Of a stretch of 42,157 nt of DNA, positions 16,303-23,911 are shown piece after piece. The first letter of the stretch is position 1, and the number at the start of each line of letters is the position of its first letter. Source of the stretch: DASUPK01 sp046732465 (GTDB taxonomy: Bacteria > Actinomycetota > Thermoleophilia > Solirubrobacterales > 70-9). The notes below the pieces were generated by a model. That model had not been told where the DNA came from. It saw only the letters and a list, made by a program, of their open reading frames with translations, and did no database searches. The translations under genes were made by a program, and so were the position numbers. The stretch is from assembly GCA_046732465.1 (NCBI GenBank), contig JBKPND010000041.1, positions 1 through 42,157 of the forward strand, written 5' to 3'.

Positions 16303-17949
16303 ATGGGAGGGCTGAAACTGGGGCCGATGCTGCGCTATGTGAGCGCGACCGAGGCGACCGTCTGGGTCGAGACTGATGAGCGCTGCGAGGTCGAGGTGCT
16401 CGGTGAGCGCGATCAGACCTTCTGCATCGACGGCCACCACTTCGCGCTGATCTGCCTCACGGACCTTAACCCCGGCTCCTCGCAGGAGTATGAAGTGAAG
16501 CTGGACGGCGAGGCGGTCTGGCCGCCGCCGGACAGCGACTTCCCACCCAGCGTCCTGCGAACGCCCGATCCCGACTCGCGGTTGCGGATCGTCTTCGGAT
16601 CGTGCCGGGTGGCCGTCCCCCACCACCCGCCTTGGACCCTGACCAAGGACGAGGATCCTGAGCACGGCCGGGAGATCGACGCCCTCTACGCCCTCGCTAT
16701 TCGAATGCGGGAGCTGCCCGTCGAGGAGTGGCCAAACCTCCTGCTTATGGTCGGTGACCAGGTCTACGCCGACGAGGACGCACCCGAGACAAGGAAGTTC
16801 ATTCGCGAGCGTCGGGGTGTGGACGGCGAGCCGGGAGACGAGGTCGCCGACTTCGAGGAGTACGCCCGCCTCTACCGCGAGAGCTGGGGCGACGAGACGA
16901 TCCGCTGGCTGCTCTCGGTCGTGCCCTCCGCGATGCTGTTCGACGATCACGACGTCCACGACGACTGGAACACCTCGATCTCCTGGCTCGAGGAGATGCG
17001 GTCGAAACCGTGGTGGAACCAGCGGATCGCCGGCGCCCTGGCGAGCTACTGGGTCTATCAGCACCTCGGCAACCTCTCGCCCGACGAGATCGAGGAGAGG
17101 GGGGTCCTCGCCCACGTCAAGTCCGAGCCGGACGCCGGTCACGCGCTGCACGAGTGGGCCAGGGACGTCGACTGGGGCAGCGAGGGCCGGCGGTGGAGCT
17201 ACAGCCGCGAGCTGGGGGGCATCCGCCTCGTCATGCTCGACTCACGCGAGGGACGAATCCTCGGCGAGCGGCCGCGTCGCATGTTCGACGACGAGGAGTG
17301 GGATTGGCTCGAGCGGGTGATCACAGGGGACGTCCGGCACCTGCTGATCGCCGACACCCTGCCGATCTTTCTGCCGCAGGCGATCCACAACCTCGAATCC
17401 TGGAACGATGCCGTCGCCGCCGGAGCGTGGACACGAGCGTTCGAGGGCATGGGCGAGCGCATCCGCCGCGCGCTTGACCTCGAGCACTGGGGCGCCTTCC
17501 CGCACTCGTTCGGCCGCATCCTGGAGCTGATCCGCGCGGCCGGCGCCGGCGAGCGCGGTGAGCCGCCGTCCTCCATCGTCAGCCTGGGCGGCGACATCCA
17601 CCACGCCTATCTGGCGAAGGTCGAGTTCCCGGACGAGGACCGCGTGGCCAGCCCGGTCTGGCAGGCCGTCTGCTCGCCGTTCCGCAACGCGCTCAGCAAG
17701 CGGGAGCGCCGGATCGCGCGCGCGGGCGATTCCGGGCTCGCCCGCTGGATCACGCGGGGCCTGGCCCGATCCGCGCGGGTGAAGCTTCCCGATGTGGAGT
17801 GGCGCCTCGAGCAGGAGCCGACGTTCGACAACCAGTTCGCCACGCTCGACATCGACGGCGACCGCATCGACCTCCGAATCGAGAAGATCGTGCCCGGCGA
17901 CTGGCGCAGGCCCCGGATCGAAGCCTCGCTCGAGCGCCGCCTCGTCTAG
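16303..17949 (+). CDS. PhoD-like metallophosphatase
   Basis: 548 residues. An N-terminal beta-sandwich (about 1-85, opening with GPMLRYVSATEATVWVET) precedes a metallophosphatase domain. Metal-site motifs are FGSCRV (98-103), VGDQVYADE (150-158), FDDHDVHDDWN (213-223) and GGDIHHAYL (about 428-436). No twin-arginine signal is visible, so it is probably cytoplasmic, unlike secreted PhoD alkaline phosphatases. The start is the ATG at 16303, which begins at the conserved strand; GTGs at 16267 and 16270 are possible. It is divergent from uvrB and overlaps the stop of the TetR gene. The substrate may be a phosphodiester; this is inferred from family. Confidence 0.85.
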   Translation: MGGLKLGPMLRYVSATEATVWVETDERCEVEVLGERDQTFCIDGHHFALICLTDLNPGSSQEYEVKLDGEAVWPPPDSDFPPSVLRTPDPDSRLRIVFGSCRVAVPHHPPWTLTKDEDPEHGREIDALYALAIRMRELPVEEWPNLLLMVGDQVYADEDAPETRKFIRERRGVDGEPGDEVADFEEYARLYRESWGDETIRWLLSVVPSAMLFDDHDVHDDWNTSISWLEEMRSKPWWNQRIAGALASYWVYQHLGNLSPDEIEERGVLAHVKSEPDAGHALHEWARDVDWGSEGRRWSYSRELGGIRLVMLDSREGRILGERPRRMFDDEEWDWLERVITGDVRHLLIADTLPIFLPQAIHNLESWNDAVAAGAWTRAFEGMGERIRRALDLEHWGAFPHSFGRILELIRAAGAGERGEPPSSIVSLGGDIHHAYLAKVEFPDEDRVASPVWQAVCSPFRNALSKRERRIARAGDSGLARWITRGLARSARVKLPDVEWRLEQEPTFDNQFATLDIDGDRIDLRIEKIVPGDWRRPRIEASLERRLV

Positions 17950-18536
17950 TACTGGGCGGCCGCGATGCCTTCTGCCGTGGCCCCCAGCGCGCGAACGAGC
18001 ATCTCGACGAGCGCGTCCCGGTCCGGCGAGCCCTGCTCCAGCCAGGTCAGCATGGCGGTGTCGACGTAGGCGACCCAGGCGCGAAGCCCCAGCCGCACGG
18101 CGGGCCGCTCGGCGTCCAGGCCCATCTCGCCGGCGAGCCGCTCCACCCTCCACCAGCGCGCCCGCTCGAGACGGTCCCGCACCTCCCCGAACGCGGCGGC
18201 CCGGGTCATCAGGTTGCGGTAGCCGACCGGGTGCTCGCTGATCACGTCGGCGTACTTACGGAGCCCCGAGCGCAACCGATCCGCGGGCTCGAGGTCGGGG
18301 TCCGGTTCGATCTGGGCGCGGAAGTTCTCGATCAGCGGCTCCAGGCAGGCGACGTAGAGGCCCCGCTTGCTGCCGAAGTACTGGAAGATCAGGCCGTGGG
18401 AGACGCCGGCCGCCTCGGCTACCTCGTCGACCGAGACCTCGTCGTAGTCCCGGTCGCCGAAGACCTCCAGGGCGGCGGCGATCAGTTGGAGCCGGCGCTC
18501 CCCGGCCCGGTCGGTTGTCAGAGGGCGGGTGGCGAT
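17946..18536 (-). CDS. TetR-family regulator lacking a standard start codon
   Basis: About 196 residues. The helix-turn-helix region reads LIAAALEVFGDRDYDEVSVDEVAEAAGVSHGLIFQYFGSK in pieces, a clear TetR N-terminus, followed by a ligand domain with about 130 residues. The frame is open from the TAG at 18548-18546 to the stop at 17946, yet it has no ATG, GTG or TTG before the DNA-binding domain. The first TTG (18275) would delete it. Candidates are ATC at 18536, about where a transcript from the TTGACC/TAGTCT promoter would begin, or CTG at 18521. The end coordinate is therefore a best guess. It is divergent from the copper-protein gene and surrounded by TTGACTC palindromes, so it is probably autoregulated. 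A sequencing error or a decayed start is also possible. Confidence 0.75.
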   Translation of the reverse strand: MATRPLTTDRAGERRLQLIAAALEVFGDRDYDEVSVDEVAEAAGVSHGLIFQYFGSKRGLYVACLEPLIENFRAQIEPDPDLEPADRLRSGLRKYADVISEHPVGYRNLMTRAAAFGEVRDRLERARWWRVERLAGEMGLDAERPAVRLGLRAWVAYVDTAMLTWLEQGSPDRDALVEMLVRALGATAEGIAAAQY

Positions 18537-18555
18537 TGGACCAGACTAATCGGGG

Positions 18556-18570
18556 TTGACTCCGGGTCAA
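18556..18570. promoter_or_regulatory. TetR operator candidate 1
   Basis: TTGACTCCGGGTCAA: a 7+1+7 inverted repeat with one mismatch. It overlaps the probable -35 (TTGACC) of the tetR promoter on the minus strand; the TAGTCT -10 lies 16 nt further on. A near-identical copy lies 72 bp away (18628-18642). Confidence 0.65.
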
Positions 18571-18573
18571 CAC

Positions 18574-18585
18574 CCCACTAGTGGG
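18574..18585. promoter_or_regulatory. 12-bp perfect palindrome in the tetR intergenic region
   Basis: CCCACTAGTGGG lies between the two TTGACTC operators. It is unrelated to them in sequence, so it may bind a second regulator or be chance. Confidence 0.35.
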
Positions 18586-18627
18586 TGACTGACCGGTTGG
18601 GGGCGCTGGTAAGGTCCCGGGCATCCG

Positions 18628-18642
18628 TTGACTCCGAGTCAA
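18628..18642. promoter_or_regulatory. TetR operator candidate 2
   Basis: TTGACTCCGAGTCAA: a perfect 7+1+7 inverted repeat, differing from the first copy by one base. It lies 24 bp before the GTG start of the copper protein and would sit on or just after its transcription start, so binding would repress it. Confidence 0.7.
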
Positions 18643-18666
18643 ATTCGGGGTCGCAAGGAGGAGAGA

Positions 18667-20283
18667 GTGGGAAGCTCGCGCACGGAGGCGCGGACTCGAC
18701 CAGGGAGAAGGGCACGCCGGGCAGCGATCCCCTTCGCGATGCTGCTCGCGATCGGCGTGCTGGTCACCCTGCTCAGCCCGTCCGCCGCGCCGGCCGCCCC
18801 CAGCGCCGCCTGCGACTCCGGCACCCCGGTCGGCCCCACCCAGACGAAGTACGTCTGCGACATCCCCACCGGAACGATCGGCGGCTATGAGGTCCGCCAG
18901 TGGTACGGGCTGGCGCCCACCCCGCCGGAGGACGGCTACATCACGCACATGGAGACCGACATCGTCGACGAGGGGACCAACGCGCAGGTCCCCATCTCCC
19001 GCCTGATGCTCCACCACATCGTCTTCGTCAACCTCAACCGCCACGACAGCACCTGCAACAGCTTCAGGGGGTTCGACAGCCGCGACAACCTGTTCGGCGG
19101 AGTTGCGTCCCAGCGCTTCTACGCCGCCGGTGAGGAACGCGCCAAGTTCTCGATGCCGCCGGGCTACGGGTACCCGACCAAGTCGAGCGACAACTGGGGC
19201 GTCGTCGCGATGGTGATGAACCACCGCTCGGTCCCCGATCACCCGCTCATCCACTACGAGGTGACGGTCGACAGCTGCACGCTGACCGCGGTGAAGCCCT
19301 ACTGGCTCGACGTCCGTGACTGCCGAGCCGACCCGATCTACAACGTCACGAGCGTCGCCCAGAAGGCCAAGAAGGCGAAGAAGGAGAGGAAGGGGCGGAA
19401 GGCTGACGCCTCGGTCGCCGCCAAGAAGCACAAGAAGGGCAAGCACGGCAAGAAGAAGCGGAAGAAGAGGGTCGCGGCGCGACCGACGGTCGATGAGACG
19501 CGCGACTACGTGATCCCGGAGAGCGGCCGCCTGATCGCCGGCGGCGGGCATGTCCATGGCGGCGCCATCGGGATCAAGTTGACCGAGCCCAACTGCGGGA
19601 ACCGCGAGGTCGCCGAATCCGTGCCGACCTGGGGACTTCCGGACCACCCCTTCTACAACGTCAGGCCGATCCTGCACGAGCCCGGGCCGATCAACATGAG
19701 CGCCTTCGGCAGCACCACCGGCCTACCGATCCACGCGGGCGAGACGCTGCGGATCAACTCGATCTATGACGACTCGCAGCCCCACGTCCGCGTGATGGGG
19801 ATCAGCGTCGTCTACATCGCGCCCGACCCGACCGTGACTCAGGACTGCGGTCCCGTCCCGAACTGGGACGTCCTGAAGACCAACCAACCCGGCCGCACCG
19901 GGCCGGTGCCGTTCAAGATCCCGCTGACCGGGCTCGATGCGAACGGCCAGGCGGCCACGATCAATGCTCCGCCCGGCGCGATCCAGAACGCGGGCAGGAA
20001 CACTGTCATCGACGTAGGCGATCGCTTCTTCGGTGCTCCCAACCTGCGGGTGAAGCAGGGTTCCTGGCTCACCTGGCAGTTCAACGGCCAGGAGCTGCAC
20101 AACGTCACGCTCGCGAATGGCCCCCTCGGAATCGGCTCGGACAACCTGGACGGCGGGCGCGCGTTCACCGAGAAGCTCAACCGGCCCGGGACCTATCGCT
20201 TCTTCTGCGCACTGCACCCGGTGCAGATGCAGGAACGCGTGATCGTCACGCCCAAGAAGAAGCACAGGAAGAAGCGCCGCTAG
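18667..20283 (+). CDS. Secreted PHM-like copper protein fused to a cupredoxin
   Basis: 538 residues. Signal peptide at about 14-45. The central part (50-385) has the copper-ligand pattern of peptidylglycine/dopamine monooxygenases: H116-H117 (LMLHHIVF), H186 (VMNHR), H295-x-H297 (GGGHVHGG) and M377 (VRVMGIS). A Lys-rich insert (about 233-268) splits it. The C-terminal 80 residues are a type 1 copper (plastocyanin-like) domain with H478, C514, H517 and M521 (LHN...FFCALHPVQM). Start: GTG with AAGGAGG 5 nt upstream. It likely performs copper-dependent redox chemistry outside the membrane. Oxygenase activity is inferred from ligands only. It is divergent from TetR, with an operator in its leader. 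Confidence 0.75.
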   Translation: MGSSRTEARTRPGRRARRAAIPFAMLLAIGVLVTLLSPSAAPAAPSAACDSGTPVGPTQTKYVCDIPTGTIGGYEVRQWYGLAPTPPEDGYITHMETDIVDEGTNAQVPISRLMLHHIVFVNLNRHDSTCNSFRGFDSRDNLFGGVASQRFYAAGEERAKFSMPPGYGYPTKSSDNWGVVAMVMNHRSVPDHPLIHYEVTVDSCTLTAVKPYWLDVRDCRADPIYNVTSVAQKAKKAKKERKGRKADASVAAKKHKKGKHGKKKRKKRVAARPTVDETRDYVIPESGRLIAGGGHVHGGAIGIKLTEPNCGNREVAESVPTWGLPDHPFYNVRPILHEPGPINMSAFGSTTGLPIHAGETLRINSIYDDSQPHVRVMGISVVYIAPDPTVTQDCGPVPNWDVLKTNQPGRTGPVPFKIPLTGLDANGQAATINAPPGAIQNAGRNTVIDVGDRFFGAPNLRVKQGSWLTWQFNGQELHNVTLANGPLGIGSDNLDGGRAFTEKLNRPGTYRFFCALHPVQMQERVIVTPKKKHRKKRR

Positions 20284-21110
20284 CCGGCGTTGATGAAGTC
20301 GAGGCTCGCGGCGACCTTGGAGTAGACCGTCGGGGTCGCCGGAAGCCCGCAGAGCGCGCCGCCGAAGGAGACGGTCCCCACCTCGACCGGGCCCGAGGCC
20401 GTGTCGGCGACCAGCGGGCCGCCGCTGTCACCGGAACAGGCTGAGGTGTGGATCTTGAAACGGCCCGGCTTCTTCCGCTTCGCGCCGAGGGCGCAGATCA
20501 TGCTCTCCGGCGCATACAGATCCCGGGTGTACGCCTTCAGGCAGCGGCGATCCGTGCGCGCGATCTCGATGGTCGCTTTCAGGAACCCCGAGAGGTGCGC
20601 GCCGAACGGATTGGTGGCGCCGTAGCCCGCCACGCTCAGGCGACTCCCGGGCTGCGTCGCGATGGCGCTCAGCACCGGGTTGGCCAGCGTGATCGGCTGC
20701 GCGCTCGTCGGCTGCGCCAGGTTGAGGACCGCCACGTCGTGCAACCCCGTCTGCTCGAAGTCCGGATGAATCCTGCCCGAGCTGACGCCGATGACCTGCC
20801 CCACGGCCGCGTCGCGGAGCTTGGGCCGCCCGACGATCACCTGGAAGTTGGCGAGGTTGAAGCCGTCAACGCAATGGCCCGCCGTCAGCACCTTCGTCGG
20901 TGCGATCACCGAGCCACTGCAGTGCATGTGTCCCTTGCGGAAGATCGCCACGGCGTAGGGCCACTGTGCCGGGTTGGCGGGCCCGCCGCCGACGATCGAG
21001 GAGCGGGCGCGAGGAGCGGCTGGGGCGCCGGGCGGCACAGCCATGCCCGCCAGCGCGCAGGTACACGCAAGGGCTGCGAGCAGGGTGCGGTTTCGGCGTC
21101 TTGGCTCCAT
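20280..21110 (-). CDS. Secreted S1-family (chymotrypsin-fold) serine protease
   Basis: 276 residues. Signal peptide at about 8-31, short propeptide, then the mature N-terminus IVGG at 39, as in zymogen-activated S1 enzymes. The triad is His79 (LTAGHC), Asp125 (HDVAVLNL) and Ser229 (GDSGGPL). Six Cys form plausible disulfides (64/80, 190/206 and 225/252 or similar). The residue equivalent to trypsin 189 is Ser223 (SACSGDSGG), which predicts chymotrypsin- or elastase-like rather than trypsin-like specificity. The start is ATG; no good Shine-Dalgarno. Its stop overlaps that of the copper protein, and it lies 29 bp downstream of the lytic transglycosylase gene. Confidence 0.93.
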   Translation of the reverse strand: MEPRRRNRTLLAALACTCALAGMAVPPGAPAAPRARSSIVGGGPANPAQWPYAVAIFRKGHMHCSGSVIAPTKVLTAGHCVDGFNLANFQVIVGRPKLRDAAVGQVIGVSSGRIHPDFEQTGLHDVAVLNLAQPTSAQPITLANPVLSAIATQPGSRLSVAGYGATNPFGAHLSGFLKATIEIARTDRRCLKAYTRDLYAPESMICALGAKRKKPGRFKIHTSACSGDSGGPLVADTASGPVEVGTVSFGGALCGLPATPTVYSKVAASLDFINAG

Positions 21111-21139
21111 CGTTTTCTTTTCGCGCTCCCCCGGCGGGC

Positions 21140-21808
21140 TCAGTCGAGTCCGAGCTCGTCACGGTAGTGGGACGCATAATCCTTCCGCTTGTCGAGCACG
21201 TTCTCCACGTAGCCGCGCGTCTCCGGGAACGGAATGTCGTCCAACTGGAGGTCGGAGCCTCCCCACTCGGCGACATTGGTCTCCCCCGCGTTGTACGCCG
21301 CGAGCGCGGCGATCTCATTGTCGTCGAACTTATCGAGCAGATAGCGGAGGTAGAAGGTCCCGTAGCGGATGTTGATGTCGGGATCCGAGAGGTCCTCGAA
21401 CCTGAACGTCTGGCCGCCGCTGAGCTTTTCGATCAGCTTGGCCGTAGCCGGCGTGATCTGCATCAGCCCCCGCGCGCCGGCGTGAGAGGTCTGGTCTCGG
21501 AAACGGGACTCCGAGTAGATCACCGCGGCGATCAGGTCCGCCGGCACGCCCTTCTCGGCGGCCTGCTGGCGAATGATGTCCTCGTGATGGAGCGGGAGCG
21601 TGAACTCCTCGATGGTGCGCTGAAAGAAGCCGCTCTTGATGAGCAGGAAGGCGCCGAGGGTGACAGCCAGCAGCGTGCCCCAGATGACCAGGCCGCGACG
21701 GCCCCGCGCGGATCGCCGGCGGGTGCTGCCAGGGCCACCCGATTGGCGGCGTGAGCGCCCTCCGCCTCGCCGGGCGTTCGAGCGGCGGGCGCGCACCGTC
21801 GTGCTCAT
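21140..21808 (-). CDS. Membrane-anchored lytic transglycosylase (SLT domain)
   Basis: 222 residues. A very basic cytoplasmic N-terminus (1-39, many Arg) precedes one membrane helix (40-58). The SLT domain follows with catalytic Glu100 (IYSESRF), GLMQITPATAKLI (114-126) and ALAAYNAGETNVAEW (168-182), as in Slt70-type enzymes. It cuts peptidoglycan between MurNAc and GlcNAc. Its ATG overlaps the coaE stop (ATGA), so it is the third gene of the rpsA-coaE operon. M. tuberculosis has an unrelated small gene at this position. No LysM or other wall-binding domain is present. Confidence 0.92.
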   Translation of the reverse strand: MSTTVRARRSNARRGGGRSRRQSGGPGSTRRRSARGRRGLVIWGTLLAVTLGAFLLIKSGFFQRTIEEFTLPLHHEDIIRQQAAEKGVPADLIAAVIYSESRFRDQTSHAGARGLMQITPATAKLIEKLSGGQTFRFEDLSDPDINIRYGTFYLRYLLDKFDDNEIAALAAYNAGETNVAEWGGSDLQLDDIPFPETRGYVENVLDKRKDYASHYRDELGLD

Positions 21809-22395
21809 CCCGGCTCCTTCGCCTGCAGTTCTTCGATCAGCTTGCGCACCTCTGACTCCAACTCATCGAGCGACGCATCGTTGCGTATCACGTGGTCGGC
21901 ACGGCGCTCCTTCTCCGCCTGGCCGAGCTGTCGGTCCTCGCGTCCCCCGAGTCCGCCCTGGCCGCGCTCGCGTAGGCGGGCGTCACGAATCGCGTCCTCC
22001 GCGACGACGGCAACCGTTGCGTCGAAGGCGTCCTCCATCGCCGCCTCGAACAGCAACGGGACCTCGACGACGGCCACGGCGACCCCTGGGTCGAGGCTCT
22101 GGCGCCACTCCAGCACGTGAGCGCCGACACGCGGATGGGTCACCCCCTCGAGCCAGGCGAGCTCGTCGCGATCCTTGAAGACGATCTCGCTCACCCTCTC
22201 GCGGTCGACCTGTCCGCCGGGAGCGATCTCCGCCCCCCAGCGATCCACCAGCGCGGCCCTGACCTGGTCGTCCTCGAGCAGGTCGTGGGCGACGCGGTCG
22301 GTGGACAGCGTCGCCGCGCCGAGCCGATCGAACGCGGCCAGCGCCTCAGACTTACCCGCCCCGATGCCCCCGGTGAGCCCTACGAACCGGGTCAA
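21805..22395 (-). CDS. coaE: Dephospho-CoA kinase
   Basis: 196 residues. CoaE phosphorylates dephospho-CoA on the ribose 3'-OH, the last step of coenzyme A synthesis. P-loop: GLTGGIGAGKS (6-16). Further family motifs are STDRVAHDLL (about 31-40), THPRVGAHV (about 86-94), VVEVPLLFEA (about 108-117) and the lid region after VVAEDAIRDARLRER. The start is TTG, overlapping the rpsA TGA stop (TTGA); it is needed because the P-loop begins at residue 6. The UPF0157 extension fused to many mycobacterial CoaE proteins is absent. Its position directly after rpsA is conserved in actinobacteria. Confidence 0.97.
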   Translation of the reverse strand: MTRFVGLTGGIGAGKSEALAAFDRLGAATLSTDRVAHDLLEDDQVRAALVDRWGAEIAPGGQVDRERVSEIVFKDRDELAWLEGVTHPRVGAHVLEWRQSLDPGVAVAVVEVPLLFEAAMEDAFDATVAVVAEDAIRDARLRERGQGGLGGREDRQLGQAEKERRADHVIRNDASLDELESEVRKLIEELQAKEPG

Positions 22396-23852
22396 CCCTG
22401 AGTGGGCGGTGGCTCCTCGGACGGTGGCTCCTCCGACGGAGGCTCCTCAGATGGGGGCTCCTCGGCGGGCTGCTCCTCGGGAGCGGTCTCCGGCGGTGCC
22501 TCCTCGGGCACGACCTCGGCGGCAGGTTCCTCCGCCGCCGGTTCCTCGGCGGCCGGTTCCTCGGCGGCCGGTTCCTCGGCGGCAGGTTCCTCCGCGGCAG
22601 GTTCCTCCGCGGCCTGCGGCTCAACGCCCTCGGGCGGCTCCGCGTCCTCGATCACGACGTCCTCGGTCAGCTCGCGCACGGGGAGCTCCTGTCCCTCGAC
22701 GCGCTTCACGCTCAGCGACAGGCGCCGGCGGGCCTCATCGACCTCGAGGATCTTGACCTTGAGCTCGTCGCCGGGGCGGACGACCTCAGCCGGGCTCTCG
22801 ACGTGGTGCTGGGCAAGCTCGGAGATGTGGACCAGGCCCTCGACGCCCGGGAGGATCTGAACGAAGGCGCCGAAGGCGACGATCTTGGTGACCTTGCCGT
22901 CGACGACGTCGCCCTCCTTGTACTCGTTGAGGACGCGCTGCCAGGGGTCCTCCTGGGTCTGCTTCAGGCCCAAGGAGATCCGCTGGCGGTCGCGGTCGAT
23001 GTCGAGCACCTTGACTCGCACCGTGTCGCCGATCGAGACGACCTCGGAGGGATGGTTGACGTGGCTCCAGGAGAGCTCGGAGATGTGGATCAGGCCGTCG
23101 ATCCCCTCCAGATCGACAAACGCGCCGAAGTCGACGATGTTCGAGATCTTGCCCTCGACCTCCTGGCCGGGCTGGAGGCGGCCGAGGATCTGCTCGCGGA
23201 CCTCCTTGCGCTCCTCCTCGAGGACCGCGCGGCGCGAGAGCACGACGTTGTTTCGGGAGCGGTTGAGCTCGATCACCTTGCACTCGAGCTGCTGTCCCAT
23301 GAACTCGTCGAGGTTCTGGACCCGGCGGATGTCGACCAGCGACGCGGGCAGGAAGCCGCGCACGCCGAGGTCGAGGATCAGGCCGCCCTTGACGACCTCG
23401 ATCACCGTGCCGGTGACGGGCTCGCCCGTCTCGGCGGCCCCCTCGATCTTCCGCCACGCCTTCTCGAAGCGGGCGCGCTTCTTGGAGAGGATCAGGCGCC
23501 CCTCCTGGTCCTCCTTGGTGAGAACGAGCGCGTCGACCTCCTCGCCGAGCTCGACCTCCTCGGAGGGCTTCACCGTCTTGCGGATCGACAGCTCGTTTGA
23601 GGGGATGACGCCCTCCGACTTGTAGCCGATGTCCACCAGGACCTCGTCCTGATCGATACGCACGACCTTGCCGCTCACGACGTCGCCCTCGCTGAAGGGG
23701 TGGATCGTGGCGTCGTAGTTCGGGACGAGCTTGCCGTCGACCTCGATCAGCAGGTTGTCGGAGGTCGCGGCGCCGTTTCCGGCGCTCTGCGGCTGCTCCT
23801 CCTGGGGCTCCTGAGCCTGCTCAGCCTCTGTCGTTGTGTCCGTTTCGGGCAC
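22392..23852 (-). CDS. rpsA: 30S ribosomal protein S1
   Basis: 486 residues, four S1 RNA-binding domains: about 30-100 (VVSGKVVRIDQDEVLVDIGYKS), 115-180 (VTGTVIEVVKGGLILDLGVRGF), 200-270 (VEGKISNIVDFGAFVDLEG) and 287-355 (VDGKVTKIVAFGAFVQILPG). S1 helps mRNA bind the 30S subunit; this is the short actinobacterial form. The last ~115 residues are an acidic Ala/Glu/Pro tail with six PAAEE and several PPSEE repeats. Start: GTG at 23852 (PETDTTTEAEQ). An upstream in-frame ATG at 23876 would push into the divergent promoter. It is the first gene of the coupled rpsA-coaE-transglycosylase operon. Confidence 0.95.
   Translation of the reverse strand: MPETDTTTEAEQAQEPQEEQPQSAGNGAATSDNLLIEVDGKLVPNYDATIHPFSEGDVVSGKVVRIDQDEVLVDIGYKSEGVIPSNELSIRKTVKPSEEVELGEEVDALVLTKEDQEGRLILSKKRARFEKAWRKIEGAAETGEPVTGTVIEVVKGGLILDLGVRGFLPASLVDIRRVQNLDEFMGQQLECKVIELNRSRNNVVLSRRAVLEEERKEVREQILGRLQPGQEVEGKISNIVDFGAFVDLEGIDGLIHISELSWSHVNHPSEVVSIGDTVRVKVLDIDRDRQRISLGLKQTQEDPWQRVLNEYKEGDVVDGKVTKIVAFGAFVQILPGVEGLVHISELAQHHVESPAEVVRPGDELKVKILEVDEARRRLSLSVKRVEGQELPVRELTEDVVIEDAEPPEGVEPQAAEEPAAEEPAAEEPAAEEPAAEEPAAEEPAAEVVPEEAPPETAPEEQPAEEPPSEEPPSEEPPSEEPPPTQG
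22408..22467 (-). repeat. 15-bp tandem repeat at the rpsA 3' end
   Basis: Four units of 15 bp (GGTGGCTCCTCGGAC-like on the plus strand) encode the PPSEE repeats near the S1 C-terminus. The unit keeps the frame. Confidence 0.8.
22525..22614 (-). repeat. 15-bp tandem repeat in the rpsA acidic tail
   Basis: Six units of 15 bp (GGTTCCTCGGCGGCC-like on the plus strand, only third-position changes) encode six PAAEE pentapeptides. Near-identity suggests recent slippage expansion. Confidence 0.9.
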
Positions 23853-23911
23853 GGCCGCACAGTGTGGCAGACACATGCCGGACGCACGGGTGTCGTTTAC
23901 CTTTGCGGACG

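Noticed and set aside
15213..16376. 387-codon plus-strand open frame opposite uvrB
   Set aside because: Low-information antisense frame; uvrB is certain.
18256..19677. 473-codon minus-strand frame that seems to supply a start for the TetR region
   Set aside because: It reads the TetR segment out of frame and the rest is antisense to the copper protein.
22408..22614. CRISPR-like array
   Set aside because: Contiguous 15-bp coding repeats with no spacers, in frame in rpsA.
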